NCBI GenBank assembly: GCA_023386835.1 | Contig: JAEWIY010000076.1 | Location: 1-64,000, forward strand | Direction: 5' to 3' | DNA length: 64,000 bases | Origin: Verrucomicrobiota bacterium | Lineage (GTDB): Bacteria; Verrucomicrobiota; Verrucomicrobiia; Opitutales; Opitutaceae | Shown here: positions 29,476 through 38,099 of the stretch, in pieces | Numbering within the stretch: the first letter of the stretch is position 1 | Layout of the letters: each line of letters opens with the position of its first letter | Made by a program: the position numbers and the translations under genes | The notes under the pieces: model-generated | What the model saw: only the letters and a program-made list of their open reading frames with translations | Told to the model about the DNA's origin: nothing | Database searches by the model: none

Positions 29476-29593
29476 CGAACATTCAAAGCCCGGGCTTAGC
29501 CTGGGTCTTGGGGTAACATGGACGCCGGGCCGCAAAGCCCGGTGAGAAAATAGTGGGCCCGCCGTTAGGGGTTATCGGCGGGCCCTTATTCTT
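29476..29593 (+). ncRNA. Candidate small RNA of three consecutive hairpins
   Basis: From the predicted start the roughly 118-base RNA would form three hairpins. Hairpin 1 is CCCGGGC-TTA-GCCTGGG (about 29489-29505). Hairpin 2 is GCCGGGC-CGCAAA-GCCCGGT (about 29524-29543). Hairpin 3 is a 10-bp perfect terminator stem. The linker GGGTAACATGGAC lies between the first two. No open reading frame of note fits inside. It resembles no Rfam family I can name with confidence. It lies between the GH3-family gene (plus) and the TlpA-like gene (minus). Existence rests on promoter, structure and terminator agreeing in order and spacing. Confidence 0.5.
29555..29593 (+). terminator. Strong rho-independent terminator
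   Basis: A perfect 10-bp stem GGGCCCGCCG / CGGCGGGCCC with an 11-base loop is followed by TTATTCTT on the plus strand. Read on the minus strand, the stem is followed by ACTATTTTCTC, so it may also end the TlpA-like transcript. It lies 219 bases past the GH3 stop. The stretch 29594-29714 holds no gene I can support. Confidence 0.8.
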
Positions 29594-29714
29594 GAGAGCT
29601 TAAGCGATCACAGCGCCACCGCAGGCGCGACCCACACGAGCTCGCGGCCACCCTGCACCGCCGTGATCGTGCGAGCACGGACCCGCGAGCGCAGGGATCC
29701 TTGCGGCAGACCCA

Positions 29715-30260
29715 TTACAGCAGCGAGCTGATGATGGGCTCGTACTCGGATTGCTCCATCGCGCCGACCTTGCGGTGCCGGATGCGTCCTTCTCGATCGA
29801 TCAGGAAAGTGGTGGGGATGCCTTCCACGCCGCCAAACGCATCCACGACGTCCTGGTCACCCATGGCGATCGGATAATTGATCTTATTCCGCTCCATGAA
29901 GGTTCGAACGACTCCCGGGCCCTGCTGATCCAACGAGATGCCAACGATGACCAAACCACGGTCGCGATACTTCTCCTGCAGATCCACATACCCGGGGATC
30001 TCCTTGATGCAGGGCGGACACCAGGTCGCCCAGAAGTCGACCACCACCACCTTACCCTTCAAATCAGCGAAGCGCACCGGCTGACCGTCCGGGCTCTGGA
30101 GCTCCCACGTCGGGGCCGCTCCGAGATCCTCCAAAGCGACCGCACCCTGCGCCCGGGAGCCTGCTTCGGCTGACGCGGACTGCTCCTGACGGCTGCATCC
30201 GAACAGGAGCGCGCTGGCTGCGATCACACCGACCCACCGGAGAAAAGAGCGCGAGATCAT
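29715..30260 (-). CDS. TlpA/ResA-like thioredoxin-fold lipoprotein
   Basis: The protein (181 residues from this ATG) has a lipoprotein signal ending ASALLFGC and a thioredoxin domain with WCPPC redox motif in FWATWCPPCIKEIPGY and the cis-proline IPTTFLIDREG. Such proteins reduce disulphides in the envelope, for example during cytochrome c maturation. A GTG six codons upstream is an alternative start, but the ATG gives a standard lipoprotein signal. The gene begins 31 bases after the stop of the GT2 gene on the same strand. No cytochrome genes are nearby. Confidence 0.88.
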   Translation of the reverse strand: MISRSFLRWVGVIAASALLFGCSRQEQSASAEAGSRAQGAVALEDLGAAPTWELQSPDGQPVRFADLKGKVVVVDFWATWCPPCIKEIPGYVDLQEKYRDRGLVIVGISLDQQGPGVVRTFMERNKINYPIAMGDQDVVDAFGGVEGIPTTFLIDREGRIRHRKVGAMEQSEYEPIISSLL

Positions 30261-30291
30261 GACACCCAACCGACGCACGCCGCGTCAGAGG

Positions 30292-31773
30292 TCAAGCCCG
30301 CGCCGGAACGGCCCGCGGAATGAGGTCGCTGGACGAGAGCGCCGCGATGCCGAGGAAACCGAGCGCCTTTAACAGCAGCACACACGCGATGTAGTCGAGA
30401 TCTCGCATTTCAAAGTAGATCGCCCCGGTGAGCATGAGCGCGCCGAGGCCGATTTCGCACAACGTGATCGTCGCAAACAGCGCCCGGCTCCGCAGTCGCC
30501 CGACGAGGCTGCGGCCGCTCACCGCGCGGCCACCCTTCGGTGTGCGGACAAATTCCCCTCCTTCGCTGAGCAACCCTTCAATCACCGCCGCGCACAGTGT
30601 GACGCTCATCGCCAGCCCAAACGACATGACGAACGGCGCGGCCAACAGCCAACGCACGCCCTCAAACCACTCGTGCCGCCGGAAGTATTGCCCGGTCACG
30701 TAGAACGCCACCGAAGTGCCGCCCGCCAGCACGACCACGGCCGGATTGAACCATAACCAGGGGCCGTGCAGCTGCCCGCCCAAGAGGTACAGGTACGGGA
30801 CGAAGAGGAGCGAAAAGGCCACCAGCAGTGGATGAACAAATCCGATGGTCAGATGGCTGAACGCCTCCCATTTCACCCGGCCGGACACGTTGCTCGCGAG
30901 GACCGTCCGCAGCAGCTTGCGCGCGACCTGAATGCCACCCTTGGTCCAGCGGCGCTGCTGCGATTTGAAAGCCGTGAGATTCTCCGGCAGTTCCGACGGC
31001 ACCGTGTAACGGTCGAGATAAACAAACCGCCAGCCGCGCAACTGGGCGCGATAGCTGGCGTCGAGGTCCTCCGTCACGGTATCCGACGTCCAACCACCGG
31101 CCGCCTCGAGCGCGCGGCGCCTCCAAATGCCCGCCGTGCCGTTGAAGTTGAAAAACAACTGGGACCCGGCGCGCGCGGCCTGCTCCACCACAAAATGGGC
31201 ATCGAGGAACACCGCCTGGAAACGCGTCAGCAGACTCGCGTTGCGGTTGGCGAACTCCCATCGCGCCTGGACAACGCCGACCTCCGCCGAACCAAAGTGC
31301 GGCATCAGCACCTCGAGGAAATCCGGCGCCGGCCGGAAGTCCGCGTCAAACACCGCAAAAAACTCCGCCTCGGTGCGCTCCATGCCGTAGGCCAGCGCAC
31401 CGGCCTTGTAGCCCACCCGATGCGGCCGCCGGATGTGCCGCACGACCCGCGCCTTCTCCGGATGTGCGGACAACCATCGTTCAATGATCGCCGACGTCTC
31501 GTCCGTGGAGTCGTCCAGGACTTGAATTTCCAACCGATCTTCCGCCCAGCGGATCGCGCTCACGTGGTCGAGTAACGCCTCGACGACGAGCGGTTCATTG
31601 TAGAGTGGGCACTGGATGCAGACCTTCGGTAAATCCGCGGGCAGCGGCGGTGGCAGGGGCGCCGGGCGGCGCGACGTGCGCCAGTACAGCCAAAGCATCT
31701 TGAGCCGGTGCGCCCCGAAGAACGCGAGGCCCACGAGAGTCATTAAATACAGGGCGAGGATCAGTTCGTCCAT
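30292..31773 (-). CDS. Processive family 2 glycosyltransferase (CesA/CslA-like)
   Basis: The 493-residue protein starts at MDELILALYLMTLVGLAFFG, which forms the first membrane helix. The catalytic domain shows VLDDSTDET, FDADFRP, TEDLDASYRAQLRG and QQRRWTKGG, giving the D, DxD, D, QxxRW set of processive beta-glycosyltransferases. Four or more helices follow (about 300-490). The family makes beta-linked glucans or mannans at the inner membrane. There is no PilZ domain and no BcsB partner, so cellulose is less likely than a mannan or glucomannan-type product. An upstream in-frame start would add a non-conserved arginine-rich stretch, so I rejected it. A 254-base region upstream (31774-32027) shows nothing clear. 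Confidence 0.87.
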   Translation of the reverse strand: MDELILALYLMTLVGLAFFGAHRLKMLWLYWRTSRRPAPLPPPLPADLPKVCIQCPLYNEPLVVEALLDHVSAIRWAEDRLEIQVLDDSTDETSAIIERWLSAHPEKARVVRHIRRPHRVGYKAGALAYGMERTEAEFFAVFDADFRPAPDFLEVLMPHFGSAEVGVVQARWEFANRNASLLTRFQAVFLDAHFVVEQAARAGSQLFFNFNGTAGIWRRRALEAAGGWTSDTVTEDLDASYRAQLRGWRFVYLDRYTVPSELPENLTAFKSQQRRWTKGGIQVARKLLRTVLASNVSGRVKWEAFSHLTIGFVHPLLVAFSLLFVPYLYLLGGQLHGPWLWFNPAVVVLAGGTSVAFYVTGQYFRRHEWFEGVRWLLAAPFVMSFGLAMSVTLCAAVIEGLLSEGGEFVRTPKGGRAVSGRSLVGRLRSRALFATITLCEIGLGALMLTGAIYFEMRDLDYIACVLLLKALGFLGIAALSSSDLIPRAVPARA

Positions 31774-32027
31774 CGGTCGATTTGTTTGCCCATCACAAGG
31801 GAGCGGCACCCCGCGAAGTGGACGGCGCAGACCCAAGGCGAACCGGCCGGTTCCGCTCACCCACCGCCCGCAAACAGCGAAATTCCGTCCGCTGGCAGTC
31901 GCGCAAGCTGAACGTCCACCGGCCTTTGGAGGCACAGCCGTCCCTCGCCAGGCAGCGCCCCCCACCTCCAACCTGAGAACCCGCTAAACCCCGACACGAG
32001 GGGCCGAGCGCCGGACGGCGCGGTGCC

Positions 32028-32930
32028 TCAATGCTCCTTCGGGTCGGGCAGGTTGAGTCCGAGCGTCTCGATGAACTTGCGCATGGCTGGAGTGAGCACA
32101 CGGCCTTTGCGGTGCAGGATGGCCAGCGGGCGGGTAAAGTCACGCCCCTTGAAATGCAGAATCGCCAAGGAGCCTTGCCCAGACTCTTGCTGGACCGTCG
32201 CTTGAGGCACAATCGCCACGCCGTGGTCGATCTCGACGGCCCGCTTTACCGTCTCGATGTTGTCGAACTCCATCACCGGCTCGATCTCCAGCTTGTGATC
32301 GCGGAAGATCTGATCGACCGCCTTGCGCGTCGGAATGTCCGGATCAAAACCGATGAACTTCAGCCCTGCCAACTCCCGCAACTCCACCTCCGTCCCGCGA
32401 CGCGCCAATGGATGTTGTGGGTGCGTGATCAGGACGAGGTGATCATTACGGAACGGCAGCGCTTCGATCTGCCGCTGCTTCACCGGAAACGCCACCAAGC
32501 CGAAGTCGACCGAGTTGTGCAGGATGTCCTCGTACACGAGGTTCGAACGGCGATACTCGACGCGCACGTTGACCGACGGGAAGTCATGCAGGAACCGTTT
32601 GATGTACGGCGGCAGCTCGTGCAGCCCGATCGAGTAGATCGTCGAGATGCGAATCGTCCCGCTGATCACCTTCTTCATTTCCTGCAACTCGGAGAGCAGC
32701 TTGTCGTAGGTGTGCAGGAGCTCTTTCGCTGATTCGTAAACGCGCTGACCCTCTCGCGTGAGTTGGAACTGCTTTTGGCTCCGATCAATCAGCAGCGTCT
32801 TAAAATGCCGCTCCATCGCTCGAGCCTGCTGGCTGACCGCAGACTGGGTGATACCATTGATCTTGGCTGACTTCGAAAAACTCTTGGTTTCGACCAGATC
32901 CGCGAAGATTTTGAAGTTCTCAACTTGCAT
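32028..32930 (-). CDS. LysR-family transcriptional regulator, CysB/CysL-like
   Basis: The 300-residue regulator has an N-terminal winged helix-turn-helix (1-60; FADLVETKSFSKSAKINGIT and SQQARAMERHFKTLLIDRSQ) and a periplasmic-binding-protein-like effector domain (about 90-295, with ISTIYSIGLHELPPYIKRFL). It is divergently oriented from the YggS-like gene with only 69 bases between the starts. The shared region is AT-rich, unlike its surroundings, and probably holds both promoters. The effector is unknown. Confidence 0.9.
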   Translation of the reverse strand: MQVENFKIFADLVETKSFSKSAKINGITQSAVSQQARAMERHFKTLLIDRSQKQFQLTREGQRVYESAKELLHTYDKLLSELQEMKKVISGTIRISTIYSIGLHELPPYIKRFLHDFPSVNVRVEYRRSNLVYEDILHNSVDFGLVAFPVKQRQIEALPFRNDHLVLITHPQHPLARRGTEVELRELAGLKFIGFDPDIPTRKAVDQIFRDHKLEIEPVMEFDNIETVKRAVEIDHGVAIVPQATVQQESGQGSLAILHFKGRDFTRPLAILHRKGRVLTPAMRKFIETLGLNLPDPKEH

Positions 32931-32999
32931 GAGGATGGCGTTGTTTCGAGCCAGTATAAAGACTGCTTATCCCAAGGCAAACGATTAAAGCACCTAAAA

Positions 33000-33701
33000 A
33001 TGTCCTTGTCGTTGGAGGAGTTCACACGCCGCACTAATAACATTCGTACACAGATTGCGAATGCGTGCGCCAAGGCAGGGCGCGACCCGGCGTCGGTCGA
33101 GTTGCTGGCCGTCACCAAGACGCACGGCCCTTGGGCGCCGGCGCTCGCCGCGCAGATCGGCCTGCACGCCGTCGGCGAAAATCGAGTCCAGGAAGGCGTG
33201 GAGAAACGCCGCGACTGCGATTCCCCGGCGCGGGCCCTGCGCTGGGAGCTGATCGGACACCTGCAGTCGAACAAAGCGAAACTGGCCGCGGCTCACTTTG
33301 ATCGGGTGCAAAGCGTCGACAGCGAAAAGCTGCTTGATCGCCTGAACCAAGCGGCGGCGGAAAATGAGCGGCGGTTGAAAATCCTGCTGCAAATCAACGC
33401 CGGCCGCGATCCGAACAAGTTTGGGGCGGAACTGGAGGACGCCCCCCGACTGCTCGAAGCCGCGTTGCAACGTGAGCACGTGCAGGTCGACGGGCTCATG
33501 ACGATCGCGCCCCTCTCGGACGACCCGGCGGTGGCCGAACGCACGTTCAACACGCTGCGCGAAGTGCGCGATGACCTCGCGGCACGCTTCGCCGTCAGCC
33601 TGTCGGAATTGTCGATGGGCATGAGCGGTGACCTCGAGGCCGCGATCGCCGCCGGCAGCACGCAAGTGCGCGTGGGCACCGCTCTCTTCGGCGCGCGCTG
33701 A
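33000..33701 (+). CDS. YggS/PROSC-family PLP-binding protein
   Basis: The 233-residue protein is a single-domain alanine-racemase-fold protein that binds pyridoxal phosphate and keeps vitamin B6 and amino acid pools balanced; it has no known enzyme activity. The cofactor lysine is in LLAVTKTHG. Other family motifs are GENRVQEG, WELIGHLQSNKAK, SVDSEKLLDRLN and MGMSGDLEAAIAAGSTQVRVG. I chose the ATG at 33000 because it starts MSLSLEEFTRR at the normal family length. It is divergent from a LysR gene, which may control it. A SirB1-like gene follows 20 bases later. Confidence 0.92.
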   Translation: MSLSLEEFTRRTNNIRTQIANACAKAGRDPASVELLAVTKTHGPWAPALAAQIGLHAVGENRVQEGVEKRRDCDSPARALRWELIGHLQSNKAKLAAAHFDRVQSVDSEKLLDRLNQAAAENERRLKILLQINAGRDPNKFGAELEDAPRLLEAALQREHVQVDGLMTIAPLSDDPAVAERTFNTLREVRDDLAARFAVSLSELSMGMSGDLEAAIAAGSTQVRVGTALFGAR

Positions 33702-33721
33702 AGCGTTTTTTCGTCGGTTTC

Positions 33722-34672
33722 ATGCCGCGCCGCGCGCGTTTTCGCACGGCATGGAATAGGCTTTCCGGGTTGCGCGACCTGCCAGTCTACCTTCCCTTGC
33801 GTGCCGTGACACCCAACTCCCTCAACCCGGCCGAGCGCGAAGCGCTTCGCAGCCTGCTCGATGATGCGAGCCCGGCGGTGCGGCGTGGATTGATGGCACG
33901 TTTTGGTACGCTGGGCCCGGCGGCGGTGGCTTTCCTGCGCGAGATCGCCGAAGGCTCGAACCGGCCGCTCGCGTGGCACGCCCGCTGGTTTCTCGAGGAA
34001 CTCAAGGTTTCGGATCCGGTGGAGGAGTTTCGCACCTTCATCCGTTCGCTGAACTACGAGCTGGAAACGGGCGCGTTGCTGCTCGCGCGCACCGTCCGTC
34101 CCGACCTGGATGCCGGCGACTGCTGCCAGCGATTGGACCAACTGGCCGCGCGCTGCCGCGAGCTGATCGTCGAACCCGCCTCGATCCGCGAAAAGTGCCG
34201 CGTCATGAATCGCGTGCTGTACCACGAATACGGCTTCCGCGGAAACGTCGAGGAGTACACGGACCCGGACAACAGCTTCCTCGATCAGGTGCTCGCGCGC
34301 CACAAGGGCATTCCGATTTCGCTCTGCACCGTGTATTTGCTCGTTGGACACCGGCTGGGCCTGGAACTGGAGCCGGTCGGCCTGCCCGGTCACTTCATGA
34401 TCGGCTGCTACGTGGAGGACCGGCCGTTCTTCATCGACGCATTCGACGGCGGCGTCTTCCGCACGCCGGAGGAAATCATGCAGTTCCTGCGGTCGCACGA
34501 TCTCACCCCGAAGTTGAGCGACCTCGCGCCCACCCCGGTGCGCGAAGTGCTCTGCCGCTCCTGCCGCAACCTTGCCAATCATTACGAGTCGGCCGGCGAG
34601 GCGGACCGGGCGCGCATGTTCGCCGGCTTCGTGGCCGAGTTCGACGCGACGTACGAGCGTCACACGCTGTAG
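33722..34672 (+). CDS. SirB1-like transglutaminase-fold protein with N-terminal repeat region
   Basis: The 316-residue protein carries a Transglut_core2 domain (about 105-260): NSFLDQVLARHKGIPISLCT, VYLLVGHRLGL and VGLPGHFMIG. The domain lacks the full cysteine-histidine-aspartate triad of true transglutaminases; the C in ISLCTVY and the H in GLPGHF are visible. The first 100 residues look like HEAT-type helices (ALRSLLDDASPAVRRGLMAR). The function of SirB1 proteins is unknown. It follows yggS closely, with aroE next on the same strand. Confidence 0.82.
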   Translation: MPRRARFRTAWNRLSGLRDLPVYLPLRAVTPNSLNPAEREALRSLLDDASPAVRRGLMARFGTLGPAAVAFLREIAEGSNRPLAWHARWFLEELKVSDPVEEFRTFIRSLNYELETGALLLARTVRPDLDAGDCCQRLDQLAARCRELIVEPASIREKCRVMNRVLYHEYGFRGNVEEYTDPDNSFLDQVLARHKGIPISLCTVYLLVGHRLGLELEPVGLPGHFMIGCYVEDRPFFIDAFDGGVFRTPEEIMQFLRSHDLTPKLSDLAPTPVREVLCRSCRNLANHYESAGEADRARMFAGFVAEFDATYERHTL

Positions 34673-34728
34673 GCCGGCCGCGCGTTTTTGCGTTGTCGTG
34701 CCCGGCGGGATCGTCGCCATGATGCGAC

Positions 34729-35625
34729 GTGGCGCCCACCCTCACGCTCGCTGAGCTTTCGAACTGGTCCTTCCCCGGCACGGCCCTGGCGGTGCTCGGG
34801 CACCCGATCGGCCACTCCATCAGCCCGCCGATGCACAACGCGGCGCTGGAGGTGATGGCGGGCCGCGACGCCCGGTATCGAACGTGGAAATACTTCCGGT
34901 TCGACGTTCCGCCGGATGATCTGGCCAACGCGCTGCCCCGGCTCCACCAGGCGGGATTTCATGGCTTGAACCTGACGGTGCCGCACAAGGTCCTGGCTTT
35001 CGGCCTGGTCGAGCAGATCGATCCGGGCGCGCAGGTGATCGGCGCCGTGAATACACTCCGCCGAACGCCGACCGGTTGGCGCGGCTTCAATACCGATGGC
35101 TACGGCCTCGCAACGGCCGTGCTCGAGGCGCTGGGGCGCCCCCTCGCGGGGCAGGCGATCGTCCTCCTGGGCGCAGGCGGCGCCGCACGTGGCGCGGCCG
35201 TGGAGTGTCTGCGGCAGCAGTGCGCCTCCCTGCACATCGCGAACCGCACGGCGGCGAACCGCGAAGCGTTGCTCGACGCCATTCGTCCACTGGCCGGAAA
35301 CATCCCCGTGCGTGGTTTTGATCCGGCCGAGATCCCCAACGACGTGCCGGCCGGAGCATTGGTCATCAACGCCACCAGCGCGGGTTTGAAAGCAGAAGAT
35401 CCCCTGCCGCTCGACCTGTCGCGGCTGCCCGTTCCCGCCGGCGTTTACGACATGATCTACAATCCGCCGCGCACCCGGTTGCTGCAGCAGGCCGCGCAAC
35501 TCGGGCTGCCGTACGCCAATGGCATGTCGATGCTCGTGCACCAAGGCGTGCGCGCGCTCGAACTCTGGACGGACGCGCAGGTACCGGTCGAGGTCATGCG
35601 CTCCGCGGCCCTGGCCGCGTTGTAA
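34729..35625 (+). CDS. aroE: Shikimate dehydrogenase
   Basis: The 298-residue enzyme reduces 3-dehydroshikimate with NADPH in aromatic amino acid synthesis. Substrate motifs are VLGHPIGHSISPPMHNAA and NLTVPHK (catalytic lysine), plus NTDGYG. The Rossmann nucleotide loop is LLGAGGAARGA. The C-terminus has YDMIYNPPRTRLL and ANGMSMLVHQG. The start codon is GTG; a nearby in-frame ATG is absent, and the GTG gives normal length. It converges with prmA, which ends 21 bases away. Confidence 0.93.
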   Translation: MAPTLTLAELSNWSFPGTALAVLGHPIGHSISPPMHNAALEVMAGRDARYRTWKYFRFDVPPDDLANALPRLHQAGFHGLNLTVPHKVLAFGLVEQIDPGAQVIGAVNTLRRTPTGWRGFNTDGYGLATAVLEALGRPLAGQAIVLLGAGGAARGAAVECLRQQCASLHIANRTAANREALLDAIRPLAGNIPVRGFDPAEIPNDVPAGALVINATSAGLKAEDPLPLDLSRLPVPAGVYDMIYNPPRTRLLQQAAQLGLPYANGMSMLVHQGVRALELWTDAQVPVEVMRSAALAAL

Positions 35626-35646
35626 CTCATCCGCAACGACACCTGC

Positions 35647-36519
35647 TCAGGCCGTCGGGCGCTCCAGGTGCACGGCCGACCACTCGCCGAGGTCACGGGT
35701 GTCGATGCGCCAATCGGGCGCAAGCGCTCGAAACGCCTCCTCCACCGTGGCACGCTCGCGTGCCAGAATCCCGCTCAGGCAAAGTGAACCGCCCGGCGCC
35801 ACCGCTGCCAGCAGGGGCTGGGCGAACTGCATCAGGACATCCGCCTGGATGTTCGCCAGCACGAGATCGGCCTGCGCATCCGCCAACCCGCTGATCAGGT
35901 CCGCCGTTTCAAAACGCACGCGTCCACCGAGAGCGTTGAGCACCGCGTTCTCCTCACTGACGCGCACCGCCTCGGGATCGTTGTCGAAGCCGCGCACATC
36001 GGTGAACCCGAGTCGCGCGGCCGAAAGGGCGAGAATGCCCGAGCCACAGCCCGCGTCGACGATCCGCGCGTTTGACGCGGCCCGCTCCGCCCAAGCGACA
36101 AGATATTCACAGCACAACCGGGTCGTTTCGTGGTTGCCGGTCCCGAAGGCCAGACCGGGATCCAACCATAGCGCCACCTCACCGGCCGGGAGAGCGTACG
36201 ATTCCTTTTCCCAGATCGGCACCCAATGCAGTCGCCCGCAGCGCCACGCGCGGAAATGAGCTTTGTAGCTGTCGCGCCAATCCGCCGGAGCGAGGGCGCG
36301 CACCACCGCGTCGGACGCGCCGGGCACCAAAGGCCGGAGTCGATCCCACGCCGCCTGCGCCTCGGAGGCGCCTTCAAAGATCCCGACGACCCACGCCTTC
36401 TGAATCAGGATGTCCTGAAAAACGCTCCAACGGGGCTCGCCCAGTTCCAGCAGCTGCTCGTCGACGGAATCGACATCGCTGAACGGCAGCTCCGCTTTGA
36501 TTTCAAACAGGTCACTCAT
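35647..36519 (-). CDS. prmA: Ribosomal protein L11 methyltransferase
   Basis: The 290-residue SAM-dependent enzyme trimethylates ribosomal protein L11. Motif I is IVDAGCGSGILALSA, preceded by LDPGLAFGTGNHETTRLC, the hallmark of PrmA. ADLVLANIQADVLMQF matches the NIxA catalytic motif. I chose the ATG overlapping the argC stop (ATGA), which starts MSDLFEIKAELPF. It is the last gene of a long minus-strand run that starts at manA. A U-tract terminator is not evident before aroE. Confidence 0.92.
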   Translation of the reverse strand: MSDLFEIKAELPFSDVDSVDEQLLELGEPRWSVFQDILIQKAWVVGIFEGASEAQAAWDRLRPLVPGASDAVVRALAPADWRDSYKAHFRAWRCGRLHWVPIWEKESYALPAGEVALWLDPGLAFGTGNHETTRLCCEYLVAWAERAASNARIVDAGCGSGILALSAARLGFTDVRGFDNDPEAVRVSEENAVLNALGGRVRFETADLISGLADAQADLVLANIQADVLMQFAQPLLAAVAPGGSLCLSGILARERATVEEAFRALAPDWRIDTRDLGEWSAVHLERPTA

Positions 36520-37469
36520 GCCACCTTGAGACCGGCGCCTTCGTCGCAGCCCATCCGGAGGTTCATGCACTGCACGGCCGAGCCGGAGGCACCCTTGCCC
36601 AGATTGTCGAGCCGGACGATCACCACCGCCTGGCCGGCGTGACCGCTCACGAGGACGTCCGCGCGGTTCGTGCCGTTGCAGGCCTGGATATCGAACGCAC
36701 CTTCATCGAGGTTGGCTTCATCGCCCAGCGCGAGCACTCGGATGAACTGCGCGCCGGCATAGGCTTCGGCCAATGCGGCGTGAAGAGCGGTGAGACTCGG
36801 CCGGCCGGGCAACTGCGCCAGCGGCAGCGGCACGGTGACGGCGAGACCCTGGTAAAAGTTGGAGACGACTGGCGTGAAGAGCGGTGACTGAGACAGTCCA
36901 CCATGCACCCGCATTTCCGGCAGATGTTTGTGGGTCAGGCCGAGCGCATACGGACGCGGGCTGCGCAAAGCCGAACGCGCTCCGTCGCCCTCGTAGGCCG
37001 CGATCATCTTTTTGCCCCCGCCACTGTATCCAGTAAGCGAGAACGCGCTGAGCGGAAAATCGGCCGGCACCAGCCCGCGTCGCACGAGCGGACGCACCGC
37101 CAGTACGAAGGCCGCGGCATGACAGCCCACGTTGGCGATCCGGTTCGAGGTTTGCACCCGCTCCCGGTAGTCCGGTCCGAGTTCCGGCAAACCATAGGCC
37201 CACGCCGGGTCCACCCGATGAGCCGTGCTGGCGTCGATCACCACGGTGCGGTCATTTTGGACCAGCGCGGCCGATTCCCGCGCGGCGTCGTCCGGCAGGC
37301 AGAGAAAGGCCACGTCCGCCTCGTTCAAAAGTTCGGCCCGCGCCGCCGGATCCTTGCGCCGCCCCGGGTCGATCGTGAGCAGCGTCACGTCGGCGCGCTC
37401 CGCCAGGCGCTCGTGAATTTGCAGTCCGGTCGTGCCTTCCGAACCGTCGACGAAGACCTTGATGCTCAT
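36516..37469 (-). CDS. argC: N-acetyl-gamma-glutamyl-phosphate reductase, short type
   Basis: The 317-residue enzyme makes N-acetylglutamate semialdehyde in arginine synthesis. The start IKVFVDGSEGTTGLQIHERL and catalytic cysteine C116 in IANVGCHAAAF match the short second type of ArgC (about 310 residues) rather than the 340-residue form. LTGYSGGGKKMI and HKHLPEMRVHGGL are also typical. The stop overlaps the start of prmA by four bases, an unusual pairing of arginine synthesis with ribosome modification. Other arg genes are not in the window. Confidence 0.92.
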   Translation of the reverse strand: MSIKVFVDGSEGTTGLQIHERLAERADVTLLTIDPGRRKDPAARAELLNEADVAFLCLPDDAARESAALVQNDRTVVIDASTAHRVDPAWAYGLPELGPDYRERVQTSNRIANVGCHAAAFVLAVRPLVRRGLVPADFPLSAFSLTGYSGGGKKMIAAYEGDGARSALRSPRPYALGLTHKHLPEMRVHGGLSQSPLFTPVVSNFYQGLAVTVPLPLAQLPGRPSLTALHAALAEAYAGAQFIRVLALGDEANLDEGAFDIQACNGTNRADVLVSGHAGQAVVIVRLDNLGKGASGSAVQCMNLRMGCDEGAGLKVA

Positions 37470-37519
37470 GGAACGCCCATCATCGCCCGACCCGCGGGCG
37501 CGCGCAAGCGCGGCGTGGT

Positions 37520-38098
37520 TTAGCGCCGCGGCAGGCTCAGCCGCGCGATCACTGCGGGCAGCAGGGCGTGCTCCGCCTCATGCACCTTCGCGGCCAACGC
37601 CTCCAGCGTATCGTTCTCGTCAATACGCACGGCGGCCTGGTCCAGGATGGGGCCGCCGTCGACGTCGATCGTCACCTGGTGCACGGTGCAGCCGGTGATC
37701 TTCACGCCGCGTCGCCAAGCCTGCCCGATTGCATCCAACCCCGGGAAACTCGGCAGCAGGCTCGGGTGCAGGTTGATGATCTTGCCCTCAAAAGCCTGCA
37801 GGAACGGCATCTTCAGCACGCGCATGAAGCCGGCCAGGACGATCAGGTCCGGTTCGCACGCCGTGATGGCGGCGAGGTAGTGCTGCTCGGCCGCGCCATC
37901 GAGTTTGGTTTTGAACGGCGCCGGATCGATGAAGTTCGCCGGCACGCCATAGCGCTGGCCGAGCGCGAGGATGCCCGCATTCGGCTGGTCCGAGAAGATC
38001 TGCACGACCTCCGCGCGGCCGAGCTGCCCGGCCTGCTGGGCTTTCAGGATCGCCTCGGCATTCGAGCCGCGGCCGGAGCCAAGGATCACCACACGCAT
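37520..38098 (-). CDS. purN: Phosphoribosylglycinamide formyltransferase
   Basis: The 192-residue enzyme transfers formate from 10-formyl-THF to GAR in purine synthesis. It starts VVILGSGRGSNAEAILKA. The catalytic asparagine and histidine are in IINLHPSLLPSFPGLDA and the aspartate in VTIDVDGGPILDQ. The length matches the family. It lies one base after the rfaE2-like gene and 50 bases before argC. No other purine genes are adjacent. Confidence 0.93.
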   Translation of the reverse strand: MRVVILGSGRGSNAEAILKAQQAGQLGRAEVVQIFSDQPNAGILALGQRYGVPANFIDPAPFKTKLDGAAEQHYLAAITACEPDLIVLAGFMRVLKMPFLQAFEGKIINLHPSLLPSFPGLDAIGQAWRRGVKITGCTVHQVTIDVDGGPILDQAAVRIDENDTLEALAAKVHEAEHALLPAVIARLSLPRR

Positions 38099-38099
38099 G

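Noticed and set aside
29476..29593. Cyclic-di-GMP (GEMM) riboswitch, because of the GCAAAGCC-like loop
   Set aside because: The flanking conserved GEMM elements and tetraloop-receptor arrangement are absent, and no gene follows in the same direction.
31900..31925. Sigma-54-like site on the minus strand before the GT2 gene
   Set aside because: The GC and CC dinucleotides are off by one base from the required ten-base spacing.
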